Shown one piece after another: positions 7,387-14,778 of a stretch of DNA of 49,867 nucleotides (position 1 is its first letter; each line of letters begins with the position of its first letter). The DNA is from Actinomycetota bacterium (lineage in GTDB: Bacteria; Actinomycetota; UBA4738; HRBIN12). The DNA lies in contig DASSCU010000060.1 of assembly GCA_035697485.1 (NCBI GenBank), positions 1-49,867 of the forward strand, read 5' to 3'. The notes under the pieces were generated by a model, which saw nothing but the letters and a program-made list of their open reading frames with translations, had not been told where the DNA came from and did not search any database. The position numbers and the translations under genes are program-made.

Positions 7387-8969
7387 GCGAGTGCCCCCGC
7401 GACCTGCTCCGGGGTGAGCCACCCTGCGCCGAAGGCGCGTGTCATCTGCGGCGCGAACACCGTCGAGTCGCCGAGCACGAGGCCGGGGTCGCCGTCGGCG
7501 ATCACCTCGCCCCCGGCGAGGATCACGACGCGGGTGGCGACCGCGGCGGCGAGCTCCACGTCGTGGGTAGCCACCATCGCGACGCCGCCACCTGCGGCGT
7601 GCGAACGCAGGAACCCGGCCAGCCGTTCCTTCGACGAGGGGTCCAGTCCTCGAGTCGGCTCGTCGAGCAGCAGCACGGGCGCCTCCGCCGCCGCGATCGC
7701 GGCGGTCGCGACGAGCAGGCGCTGCCCGGCCGAGACGTCGCGGGGGTGCATGGCGGCGAGATCCGCGATGCCGAGCGCGTGGAGCACCGGCACCGGGTCG
7801 TCGAAAAGCTCGCGGGCCTTGCGGGTGGCCCGTACCTCGTCGCCGACGGTCTCGGCGAAGAGCACGACCTCCGGTTCCTGCGGGCACAGGGCGACGTCGA
7901 CGCCGGGTCTGGGCGGGCGGCCGTCGACCTCGATCGAACCGCGGGAGGGTTCGTGGACGCCGACGATCGACCGAAGCAGGGTCGTCTTGCCCGCCCCGTT
8001 GCGACCCATGACGGCGACGACCTCCCCGCGACCCACCTCGAGGTCGATGCCGCGCAGCGCGATCGACCCGCCGTGGTGGGCGTCGAGACCGGCGACCCGC
8101 ACGAGGGCCTCTCCCGGGGTCGCCGGCGAGGGTGTCCCTTGGATCGCCGTCGCCGGAAGCTGGAAGCGGGCGAGCGGGCCGCCGAGCCGTCGCGCCTCGC
8201 GCACCGTCAGGGGCACCGGATCCCAGCCAACGAGCCGGCCCAGCCGGGCCACGGGCGGCCCCATCGCGAGCCGGCGGATCACGTCGGCCGGTTCGCCCTG
8301 CACGACCGCCCCCACTTCGAAGCCGAGCGCGAGGTCGACGAATCCGGCGACCCGTTCCAGTCGGTGCTCGGCGAGCAGCACCGTCATCCCTTGGTCGTGC
8401 ACGAGCCGCTGCAGGGCGGCGACCACGTGCTCGGCGCCCTGCGGGTCGAGCTGGGACGTCGGCTCGTCGAGCACGAGGATGCGGGGTCCGGCAGCGAGCG
8501 CCGCCGCGATCGCGACCCGCTGCTGCTCGCCGCCCGAGAGGGACCGCACGCTGCGTCGCCGCAACGGCTCGATGTCGAGCAGGTCGAGCATCTCCTCGAC
8601 CCGCCGGCGCATGTGCACCGGGTCGACCCCGAGGTTCTCCATGCCGTAGGCGAGCTCGTCCTCCACGCGGTCGAGCACGAACGACGCCGCAGCGTCCTGG
8701 GGCACGTAGGCGACGGCGTCGGCGAGGGCGCGCGGGGCGTGCTCGAGCGTGTCGCGCCCGTCGACGACCACACGCCCGGAGAACCGGCCACCGGTAAAAT
8801 GGGGTACCAGGCCGTTCGCTGCCCGCAGGAACGTCGACTTGCCGGCGCCCGTGGCCCCGACCGCGAGCGCGAACGTTCCCTCGTCGAGCGAGACGGAGGC
8901 GTCGTGCAGCGCGGGCCGGTCGGCGTCGGGGTAGGAGAAGAAGACGGCCTCGAAGCGCAGCGCGCTCAT
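7383..8969 (-). CDS. ECF transporter ATPase, two fused ATP-binding domains
   Basis: A 528-residue protein with two ABC ATPase domains in one chain, replacing separate EcfA and EcfA' subunits. Domain 1 has Walker A GATGAGKS at residues 38-45, signature LSGGEQQR and Walker B ILVLDEPTSQLDP followed by the switch His in LLAEH. Domain 2 has Walker A GRNGAGKT near residue 315, a divergent signature SAGQRLL and Walker B VLLLDEPTRGLDP with THD switch. The domain-2 signature lacks the second Gly-Gly, so the two sites may differ in activity. It overlaps the EcfT gene (8966-8969) and the S-component gene (7383-7386) by four bases each. Confidence 0.95.
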   Translation of the reverse strand: MSALRFEAVFFSYPDADRPALHDASVSLDEGTFALAVGATGAGKSTFLRAANGLVPHFTGGRFSGRVVVDGRDTLEHAPRALADAVAYVPQDAAASFVLDRVEDELAYGMENLGVDPVHMRRRVEEMLDLLDIEPLRRRSVRSLSGGEQQRVAIAAALAAGPRILVLDEPTSQLDPQGAEHVVAALQRLVHDQGMTVLLAEHRLERVAGFVDLALGFEVGAVVQGEPADVIRRLAMGPPVARLGRLVGWDPVPLTVREARRLGGPLARFQLPATAIQGTPSPATPGEALVRVAGLDAHHGGSIALRGIDLEVGRGEVVAVMGRNGAGKTTLLRSIVGVHEPSRGSIEVDGRPPRPGVDVALCPQEPEVVLFAETVGDEVRATRKARELFDDPVPVLHALGIADLAAMHPRDVSAGQRLLVATAAIAAAEAPVLLLDEPTRGLDPSSKERLAGFLRSHAAGGGVAMVATHDVELAAAVATRVVILAGGEVIADGDPGLVLGDSTVFAPQMTRAFGAGWLTPEQVAGALA

Positions 8970-9766
8970 CGGGCCGTCCCTCCATCGTCGGGCGACGGCC
9001 GGGGCAGGAACGCGGGCACGACCAGGAGCCCGATCGTCGTGATCAGGCGCGGGTCGACCTCAGGCCAGGTGAGCGGGAACGTCGACGGGTGCAGCTCGGG
9101 CGAGCCGGTGAACGCAGCAACGAGGAACACGCCGGCCGCGATCGGCGACGTGGCGACGACGACGATCGCGCCGATGGTCCAGCGATCGGGCCGGTAGCGG
9201 GAGCGGCGGCCGCGCCCGTGCCCCCGGGAGTCCATGCTCTCCGCGAGCGTCACGGCTTCCTCCATGCCGGTCTCGAGCACGGGCACCGCGAGCGTGTGCA
9301 GCGCCCGCCAGGCCGAGGGGTGCATACCGCGCAGGCGCTGCGCCTCCCGCACGCGCCCGACCATCGAGATCGTGCGGGGCGCGATCGACAGCGCGAGCGC
9401 CGCGGCGAGAGCCGGCTCGTGGAAGCGCCGAGGCGCGAGCCGCACGACGCCGAACGGATCGGTGACGGCGTTGAAGGTGCCGAACACGATCAGCAGCGTG
9501 GCGAGCCGAGCACCCTCGAGCGCGGCGAACGCCACGCTGCCGGCGTCGACCGTGCCGAGGAAGACGAGCGCGGTGCGCACGGCCATCGTCGCGAGCCCCG
9601 CGATCGCGAAGACGCGGAACGATCGCTCGGTCGGGCCGGGCACCAGCTGCGCCGCGTAGACGAACCACGACACCGCGACGACGAGGCCGAGGTAGAAGGG
9701 GTCGGTCGTGGTGAACGCGACGAGTCCCGCGCAGGTCGCCCAGACGATCCACGCGGCCGGGTGCAC
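8966..9766 (-). CDS. ECF transporter transmembrane T component
   Basis: A 266-residue membrane protein of the CbiQ/EcfT family. N-terminal helices (VWATCAGLVAFTTTDPFYLG and LVVAVSWFVYAAQLVP) are followed by the two cytoplasmic coupling motifs, seen as REAQRLRG and AESMDSRGHG; these engage the grooves of the two ATPase domains. A final pair of hydrophobic helices follows. Translation starts at GTG (MHPAAW), one base after the stop of the upstream secreted-protein gene, and overlaps the fused ATPase gene by four bases. It therefore belongs to the same riboswitch-led operon. Confidence 0.92.
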   Translation of the reverse strand: MHPAAWIVWATCAGLVAFTTTDPFYLGLVVAVSWFVYAAQLVPGPTERSFRVFAIAGLATMAVRTALVFLGTVDAGSVAFAALEGARLATLLIVFGTFNAVTDPFGVVRLAPRRFHEPALAAALALSIAPRTISMVGRVREAQRLRGMHPSAWRALHTLAVPVLETGMEEAVTLAESMDSRGHGRGRRSRYRPDRWTIGAIVVVATSPIAAGVFLVAAFTGSPELHPSTFPLTWPEVDPRLITTIGLLVVPAFLPRPSPDDGGTAR

Positions 9767-9767
9767 G

Positions 9768-10748
9768 CTAGCGCCCCCGAGCGTCCCGTCGGCGCACGGT
9801 GAACCACGCTGCGAAGCCGAGGCAGCCGATCAGCGCGAGCGCGACCAGGGCGCTGAGGGGCGGGCCTCCGCCGTCCGGGCTCGAGTCGGAGGCGAGGGTC
9901 GCGACGTCGGCGGCCGGGGTCGTCGGCGCCGCGACCGGAGAGGACGTCTCGGCATCGGTCCGCTCCTGGGCGTCACCGCCGCCGCCGTCACCGTTCCCTG
10001 ACCCGCCGCCACCCTGGGCCGATCCTCCGGCACCCGACCCCGCCACCGCGCCGTCTCCGTCGCTCGGGTCGTCAGTGGCGCCACCGCCCCCGGAACCCGG
10101 GCCGCCACCACCGCCACCGCTTTCACCGCCCCAGCCGCCGCTGGAGCCTCCGTCCCCCCCGCCGGATCCCCCGCCAGATCCCCCGCCGGATCCTCCGTCC
10201 CCCCCGCCGGATCCGCCCCCGCCACCGTCGTCACCCGGCGGGGGCTCGGTCGCGGCGTCGCAGACGTCGTCGATGGAGAGCGCCGGGGGGGCGGGGTGCG
10301 TGGCGCCCGAGTCCCCGGAGCCCCAGCTCCAACCTTCGACGTCGCCGTCGCCGATCGAGGCGCTCGCGGCTCCCGATCCGGCCCACGCCCATCCACCACC
10401 GCCACTCCCGTGCCAGTAGCCCCAGAAGTCCGGGTAGTCGGCGAAGCAGTCGCCGCCGGTCGGGCCGATGCCGGCGAGCTGGCAAACGGCCTGCCCGCCG
10501 AAGCCGAGCCGGTACTGCAGCCCGTGTTGCGCCGACGCGAGCTGGATCAGCCGCAGGCCGCTCACGGACTGGGCGTCGAGTGCCACGCAGTAGCTGAGCG
10601 TCTGCCCGCCGGTGCTGACCACGAGGGCCGCGTGGGGCGTGTCGGCTCCCTCGGCCGCGCACGCTACGGTGGACCCGGCCGCGGCGGGCACGAGCGCCGG
10701 CACCAGCAGGACGACGCCGACCGTGACCGATCGCAGGGTGCGGAGCAT
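9768..10748 (-). CDS. Secreted, membrane-anchored beta-domain protein, transcobalamin C-terminal-like
   Basis: 326 residues. A signal peptide (residues 1-31) precedes a Cys-containing domain of about 130 residues with SVSGLRLIQLASAQHGLQYR, then DYPDFWGYWHG (104-114) and GDVEGW (135-140). The order of a GxxLxxL strand, an aromatic YW/FWxYW element and a following acidic turn resembles the C-terminal beta domain (DUF4430-like) of intrinsic factor and transcobalamin, as I remember those sequences. A long Gly/Ser repeat linker (about 175-270) leads to one transmembrane helix (about 297-318) and an RRRDARGR tail. The domain is thus held outside the membrane on a flexible tether. It lies between the toroid gene (6-base gap) and EcfT (1-base gap). 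The homology call is my inference. Confidence 0.6.
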   Translation of the reverse strand: MLRTLRSVTVGVVLLVPALVPAAAGSTVACAAEGADTPHAALVVSTGGQTLSYCVALDAQSVSGLRLIQLASAQHGLQYRLGFGGQAVCQLAGIGPTGGDCFADYPDFWGYWHGSGGGGWAWAGSGAASASIGDGDVEGWSWGSGDSGATHPAPPALSIDDVCDAATEPPPGDDGGGGGSGGGDGGSGGGSGGGSGGGDGGSSGGWGGESGGGGGGPGSGGGGATDDPSDGDGAVAGSGAGGSAQGGGGSGNGDGGGGDAQERTDAETSSPVAAPTTPAADVATLASDSSPDGGGPPLSALVALALIGCLGFAAWFTVRRRDARGR

Positions 10749-10754
10749 CTGCGC

Positions 10755-11747
10755 TCAGCAACCTCTCGACGGACCCGCGCCCGCGCCCGGACCGAGGATC
10801 GGGAAGGCCCTGCGCAGCACGCCGGGGATCGCGCCGATCGTTGCGCCAACGTCGGGCGGGCCGGGCACGTCACCGGTGTAGTTGAAGGACCACGCGCCGC
10901 AGTCGAGGTCCTGGAGCGCTCGCAGCGCCGCCAGACCTCCCGACGGGATCGCGCGATCGGCGGCCTCGTAGGCCTGGATCACGAGCGCGGTGGAGTTCGC
11001 ATCGGTGCCGAAGCCGGACGTGTACCCCCACCCGCCGTGCGTCGCGTCGCGCGAGTCCGCGAAGAACGGGAACGGGCTCACCCCATAGCCGTTGCGCCCC
11101 ACGTGCTCGAGCGCCATCACGACGTAGGCGGTCGTGTTCGTGTCGGCCGTGAAGAAGTCGTCCACGGAACCGTCGAAGCAGTCGTCGTCGTCGATGCTCG
11201 AGTCGTAGGGCGCGTCGTAGGCCCAGCCACCCGACGGGCACTGGGCGTCGAGCAGCCATCCGGTCACGGCCTTGCTCGGACGGAGTCCCGCGGCCTCGAG
11301 GGCGAGCACGGCCAGAGCGTGGTCGAACACCGCCGATCTCCCGATGTGACCGTCGTCGCGGATGCGCGAGCGGAGCCGCCCCACGAGGTTCTCCCCGCCG
11401 AACGACCGGGGGTCGCGTCCCGCGGCGACCACGGCCTGTGTGACCTTGGCCACGAGGCCGATGCCGTCGATGTTGCCCCGGCGCACCTGCGTCCGCAGGT
11501 AGGCGAGGGCATCCGCCATGGCTCCCGCTCGAGCCTGCGCGGCCACGAACGACACCACGGCGTCGGCGCTCGAGCCGATCGGCGAGAACGCCGGGATCGA
11601 GCCGTTGGGCTTCTGCATCGAGGCCACGAACGCCGCGCCGGCGCGGGCTCGTCGCTGGTCGGTGATCGTTCCAGCGCTCGCGGGGAGCGCGAGTAGCACG
11701 ATGGCGGTGGTGACCGCCGCGACGATCCGTCGTCGCATCGGGTCCAT
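10755..11747 (-). CDS. Secreted alpha/alpha-toroid protein, intrinsic factor/prenyltransferase-repeat fold
   Basis: 330 residues, with a signal peptide ending near ALPASAG (residue 26). The rest is built of paired helices with the repeat marks of the squalene-cyclase/prenyltransferase toroid: DHALAVLAL (142-150), CPSGGWAYD (170-178), DTNTTAYVVMAL (202-213), GGWGYTSG (238-245), DANSTALVIQA (249-259) and CGAWSF (283-288). The segment IRDDGHIGRSAVFDHALAVL recalls the cobalamin-binding toroid of intrinsic factor. It has no second domain; the beta-like domain is the next gene. The ATG at 11747 follows AAGGAGTCGCCCAG. It is the first gene behind the B12 riboswitch and is the predicted extracellular B12-binding partner of the ECF importer. 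Fold sure, ligand inferred. Confidence 0.7.
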   Translation of the reverse strand: MDPMRRRIVAAVTTAIVLLALPASAGTITDQRRARAGAAFVASMQKPNGSIPAFSPIGSSADAVVSFVAAQARAGAMADALAYLRTQVRRGNIDGIGLVAKVTQAVVAAGRDPRSFGGENLVGRLRSRIRDDGHIGRSAVFDHALAVLALEAAGLRPSKAVTGWLLDAQCPSGGWAYDAPYDSSIDDDDCFDGSVDDFFTADTNTTAYVVMALEHVGRNGYGVSPFPFFADSRDATHGGWGYTSGFGTDANSTALVIQAYEAADRAIPSGGLAALRALQDLDCGAWSFNYTGDVPGPPDVGATIGAIPGVLRRAFPILGPGAGAGPSRGC

Positions 11748-11864
11748 CTGGGCGACTCCTTCCCGGGCGTCCTCGCGCCCTGTCGGAACGCTCGGAACCC
11801 GAGGAAGGGGGGAGGCGCGGGGCCGGTGGGGCGCCCGGCGGCCGACCTCCCCGAACCTCGAGGG
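11748..11864 (-). promoter_or_regulatory. Riboswitch expression platform and leader
   Basis: On the transcript, GGGGAGG downstream of the aptamer can pair with CCTCCCC about 40 bases later around a GGCCG/CGGCC inner stem. A second hairpin GGGCG-cgagga-CGCCC ends three bases before GAAGGAG, the ribosome binding site of the toroid gene. Either attenuation or translational control is possible. Confidence 0.5.
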
Positions 11865-12030
11865 AGCGTTCAGCCTCGCGTCACGCAGGGCGGCCTGGCT
11901 CGTCCGCTCAGGGACCCTTCGGCCTTCGAGCGGACCTACAGTTGCGGGACAGCGCCGGAATCTGACCGGCTTCGCCTGTGTGTCGCGGTACTTGACCGCA
12001 CGCTAGCAGAGGTGTGCGCGGGTCTGCTAC
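11865..12030 (-). ncRNA. Cobalamin riboswitch aptamer
   Basis: On the minus strand the aptamer core reads GAAGCCGGTCAGATTCCGG, then CGCTGTCCCGCAACTGTAGG, matching the conserved GAAxxxGGTxxxAxTCC and GCTGxCCCGCAACTGT blocks. After a variable hairpin comes GAGCCAGGCCGCCCTGC, the B12-box position. A TAGCAGA/TCTGCTA stem (12004-12029) lies at the 5' side. It precedes the toroid-ECF operon, so B12 is expected to turn the operon off. Confidence 0.9.
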
Positions 12031-12071
12031 CGATGCACGGGTTCGGGAGCGATCCCGATCACAGCTTCGGG

Positions 12072-12932
12072 TCAGCCGAGCCTGGGGGGTTCGTCTCCGC
12101 CGGATTCCCCCTGCAGGAACCGCTCGATCTCCGACGCCAACTCGTCGCCCGAGGGCACGTGCTCGTCGCCCGCGATCGACTCCAGGCGCTCGAGGTACTC
12201 GCGGGCCTCCTCGTCACCCCCGACGGCGGCGTCGAGCCGCTGCCGTTGGGCGAGCGCCTCATCGGGCAGCTCGCCGAGGGGCAGCTCGACTCCGATGTGA
12301 CGGCCGAGCTGCTCGAGCAGGGCGATCGCGCCCGCGGCGAACGAGCCGCCGACGTAGTGGGGCACCTGCGCGTAGAAGCCGACCGTGGGGATGCCCGCGC
12401 TCGCCACGGCCATCTCGACGACCGAGAGCGCTGCCGCCGGCACCCGCAGCAGGCCCTGTGGGCCCTGTTCCACGTCGTCGTGCAGCAAACCCTCGCTCGA
12501 GGCTGTGCCGAAGACGTGCACCGGCCGGGTGTGGGGCACGGCGGCCGGGACGGCGCCCATGCTCACCCACTGCACGACGCCGAGGCGGAGGGCCGTCTCC
12601 ATCACCTGCTCCCCCAGCTCGCGCCAGCGGAAGTCCGGCTCGGGGCCGTGCAGGACGAGCAGGTCGCGGCCGCCCTCGGGCCGTCTCGCGATCGAGAGCT
12701 GCGGCCAGTCGAGGCTCGAGAGGGTGCCGTCGACCACATCGAGCACCGGCCGGCGCGAGCGGTAGTCGAACAGGGCGTCGGCGTCGGCCGTCGCGATCGT
12801 GTCCGTGCCGTCGGCCAGTCGCTCCGCCGCACCGGATGCCGCCCCGCCCGCGTCGATCCAGCCGTCGAACGCCCCGATCAGCACGGGAGCGCTGAGCGTG
12901 GGCACGTCGTCACGCAGCCGGAAAACGGTCAT
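12072..12932 (-). CDS. PAC2 family protein (proteasome assembly chaperone-like)
   Basis: 286 residues. The start MTVFRLRDDVPTLSAPVLIG, then FDGWIDAGGAASGAAERL, YRSRRPVLDVVDG and WVSMGAVPAAVPHTRPV match the bacterial PAC2 family, distant relatives of eukaryotic proteasome assembly chaperone 2 with a phosphorylase-like fold; their role in bacteria is not established. The ATG at 12932 is chosen over an in-frame TTG at 12941 because a TATCCT -10 box lies eight bases upstream, as in a leaderless mRNA. The C-terminus (GESGGDEPPRLG) is acidic and probably disordered. The gene ends before the riboswitch of the next operon on the same strand. Confidence 0.85.
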   Translation of the reverse strand: MTVFRLRDDVPTLSAPVLIGAFDGWIDAGGAASGAAERLADGTDTIATADADALFDYRSRRPVLDVVDGTLSSLDWPQLSIARRPEGGRDLLVLHGPEPDFRWRELGEQVMETALRLGVVQWVSMGAVPAAVPHTRPVHVFGTASSEGLLHDDVEQGPQGLLRVPAAALSVVEMAVASAGIPTVGFYAQVPHYVGGSFAAGAIALLEQLGRHIGVELPLGELPDEALAQRQRLDAAVGGDEEAREYLERLESIAGDEHVPSGDELASEIERFLQGESGGDEPPRLG

Positions 12933-12940
12933 CGCGAACA

Positions 12941-12946
12941 AGGATA
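12941..12946 (-). promoter_or_regulatory. -10-like TATCCT box, leaderless promoter candidate
   Basis: TATCCT on the minus strand with 8 bases to the ATG of the PAC2 gene. Confidence 0.5.
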
Positions 12947-12995
12947 GACCGCACCGCGTGCGGACTGGTTCCCGTGTGCTCGCCGAAGCAGGAAG

Positions 12996-13286
12996 CTAGC
13001 CGGCCTTGCGCAGGTGCTCGATCTCGCGCTGGATCTGCTGCTCGCTCGGCTCGCCGAGCCGGTACGTGTCCCACGCGTGGAACCCGATGCCGATGCCCCA
13101 GCCCAGCAGCAGGAAGATCGGCCAGAAGAAGCCGGCGCCCGTGACCGCCCAGATGCCTACGAGCATCGCGTTCACCAGGACGTAGGCCAGCAGGTGCGCG
13201 TGGAACTCCTGCTTCTTCTCGATGCGCTCGAGCGCGCGTTCACGCAGGGACTGATCGGGCGCGTCGGGGAGACGCTCGTCCTTCAT
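12996..13286 (-). CDS. 2TM-domain membrane protein
   Basis: 96 residues: a charged helix (RERALERIEKKQEFHAHLLA), two membrane helices (LAYVLVNAMLVGIWAVTGAG and FFWPIFLLLGWGIGIGFHAW) and an amphipathic tail (SEQQIQREIEHLRKAG). This is the layout of the 2TM domain family, sometimes found fused to sensor kinases; its function is unknown. The ATG at 13286 has GGAGGTG eight bases upstream; a longer start at 13307 is possible but would place that site inside the gene. It lies alone between the PAC2 and tautomerase genes. Confidence 0.75.
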   Translation of the reverse strand: MKDERLPDAPDQSLRERALERIEKKQEFHAHLLAYVLVNAMLVGIWAVTGAGFFWPIFLLLGWGIGIGFHAWDTYRLGEPSEQQIQREIEHLRKAG

Positions 13287-13383
13287 CGCCTTCACCTCCA
13301 CCGCCATCCTCTTCGTCGCGCCGGGGTCGCGCCCATGCGCATCGGCCCGCCGTGCCAGGGTCCGTCGTCCCGATCTCGTCCGG

Positions 13384-13741
13384 CTACCCCCAGAACATGC
13401 GGTCGGGGTCGGCCGCCTCGAACAGCACGACGACGTTGCCCTCGCCGAGCCCGAACGCGCGCACCACCGCGGCGCCGACGGTCTCCAGCAAGGCTGGGGC
13501 CTCGTCGGGCGGCCGGTTCGCGAAGACCCGCACGATCGCTGGGTGGGTCTCGGCGGGCTGAGCCACGGGCGCATCGGTCCCTTCCGCATAGTGACCCGGG
13601 GCGATCGGGCGGTGGATCGCCCAGGCCCCCCCTGGGGTCCTCGCCCAGGAACGCGGCCACCTCGGTGGTCACCGCGCCGAGCGCGGCGGACACGTCGCGG
13701 TCCTCGCCGGGAGGCAGGGCCGCGATCTCGATGATCGGCAC
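13384..13741 (-). pseudogene. 4-oxalocrotonate tautomerase-like gene, one-base frameshift
   Basis: The GTG start gives MPIIEIAALPPGEDRDVSAA, with the catalytic Pro as residue 2 ready for exposure. The frame is lost after GEDPRG at a run of seven G (plus-strand C run at about 13626-13632). With one G removed it continues AWAIHRPIAPGHYAEG and runs through HPAIVRVFANRPPDEAPALL to DPDRMFWG, giving a 118-residue tautomerase. The start lies one base after the CMD stop, with GGGGAGG upstream, so the two are coupled. A homopolymer error is as likely as a true mutation. Confidence 0.72.
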
Positions 13742-13742
13742 C

Positions 13743-14105
13743 TCACGCCTCCCCGTCGCCCACGATCGTCTTCAACGTCGCCATCGCGTTCATCGCCGGC
13801 GGGAACCCCGCGATCGTCGCGGTCTGCAGGATCACCTCGCGGAGCTCGTCGGGCGAGAGCCCGGCCTTCAACGACGCCCGCAGGTGCTGCGGGATCTGCG
13901 ACGATCGCCCGAGGGCGACCAGCGCCGCAACCGCGGCCAACTCCCGGTCGCGTGTCGACAGACCCGGCCTCGTGTACACGTCGCCGTAGACCGTCTCGAC
14001 GATGATCCGCCCGAGGTCGCCGAGGCCCTCCACCGCGCCGAGCGCCTTCTCGTCGTGCACCTCGAGGAACCGCTCCCGGCCCCGCTCGTACCGGTCCTGA
14101 TCCAT
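13743..14105 (-). CDS. Carboxymuconolactone decarboxylase (CMD) family protein
   Basis: 120 residues, the length of gamma-carboxymuconolactone decarboxylases. YERGRERFLEVHDEKALGAV is followed by DLGRIIVETVYGDVYTRPGL, STRDRELAAVAALVALGR and LSPDELREVILQTATIAGFP, the ordered blocks of the family. The AhpD-type CxxC redox pair is absent, so a decarboxylase/lyase or unknown role fits better than peroxidase. The start MDQDRYERG follows a G-rich GGGGGGGAC site. It is the first gene of a two-gene unit with a tautomerase, which would fit ring-cleavage product metabolism, though no other such genes are nearby. Confidence 0.85.
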   Translation of the reverse strand: MDQDRYERGRERFLEVHDEKALGAVEGLGDLGRIIVETVYGDVYTRPGLSTRDRELAAVAALVALGRSSQIPQHLRASLKAGLSPDELREVILQTATIAGFPPAMNAMATLKTIVGDGEA

Positions 14106-14164
14106 GTCCCCCCCAGCATCGTCCGTCGGACGACCACCGTATCGCCCGAACGTCCGGGACCGGC

Positions 14165-14170
14165 TAGGGT
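14165..14170 (+). promoter_or_regulatory. -10-like TAGGGT box, leaderless promoter candidate
   Basis: TAGGGT with 8 bases to the ATG at 14179. Confidence 0.55.
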
Positions 14171-14178
14171 GGCGACCC

Positions 14179-14778
14179 ATGGCCGCCCGACCCTCCGCGC
14201 GTGGGTTCGACGACGCCTACATCGGCGTGCCTCCCTGGGACATCGGACGTCCACAGGGGGAGGTGCTCGCGCTCGTGGGCGCGGGCGAGTTCCGGTCGCC
14301 GGTGCTCGACGTGGGATGCGGCACGGGCGAGAACGCGCTCGCCCTCGCCGCCGCCGGCCTCGAGGTGCTCGGCATCGACGCATCCCCGCGCGCGATCGGG
14401 AAGGCGATGGACAAGGCGCGCGAGCGCGACCTCGCGTCTGCGGGCTTCCTCGTCGCCGACGTGTTCGGGGTCGGCGGACTCGGGCGCAGGTTCGCCTCGG
14501 TGCTCGACTGCGGGTTGTTCCACGTGCTCGACGACCACGAACGGCCCGTGTACGCGGCGAGCTTGCACGAGGCCCTCGAGCCCGGGGGCGTGCTGCATCT
14601 GCTGTGCTTCAGCGATGGCGAGCCGTCGGGGTGGGGACCCCGCAGGGTGGGGGACCGGGAGCTGCGCGAGACGTTCGCGGTGGGCTGGCGGGTCCACGAG
14701 ATCGTGGCCACCGCCTTCGAGACGAATCTGGAGACGGGCGACGTGCGGGCGTGGCGCGCCACCGTCGAGAGGGGATGA
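14179..14778 (+). CDS. Class I SAM-dependent methyltransferase
   Basis: 199 residues. YIGVPPWDIGRPQGEV is the opening typical of small-molecule methyltransferases of the thiopurine-like/UbiE-like group. Motif I VLDVGCGTGENALALA binds SAM, EVLGIDASPRAI is the acidic loop, and LDCGLFHVLDDHER and LEPGGVLHLLCFSDGE are motifs IV-V. The ATG at 14179 lies 8 bases after a TAGGGT box. The stop overlaps the start of the ABC ATPase gene (ATGA at 14775-14778), so the three genes form one operon. Substrate unknown; the link to an exporter suggests handling of a xenobiotic or natural product. Confidence 0.9.
   Translation: MAARPSARGFDDAYIGVPPWDIGRPQGEVLALVGAGEFRSPVLDVGCGTGENALALAAAGLEVLGIDASPRAIGKAMDKARERDLASAGFLVADVFGVGGLGRRFASVLDCGLFHVLDDHERPVYAASLHEALEPGGVLHLLCFSDGEPSGWGPRRVGDRELRETFAVGWRVHEIVATAFETNLETGDVRAWRATVERG

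Noticed and set aside
6313-8649. Very long open frame on the plus strand opposite the ECF operon
   Set aside because: Its translation is Arg/Pro/Ser-rich without any domain, while the minus strand encodes clear ABC ATPase and membrane proteins. Long antisense frames arise from GC-rich codon bias.
10141-10215. Tandem repeat-like GGATCC/CCGCC sequence, possible DNA repeat array
   Set aside because: It is explained by Gly/Ser codons of the protein linker.
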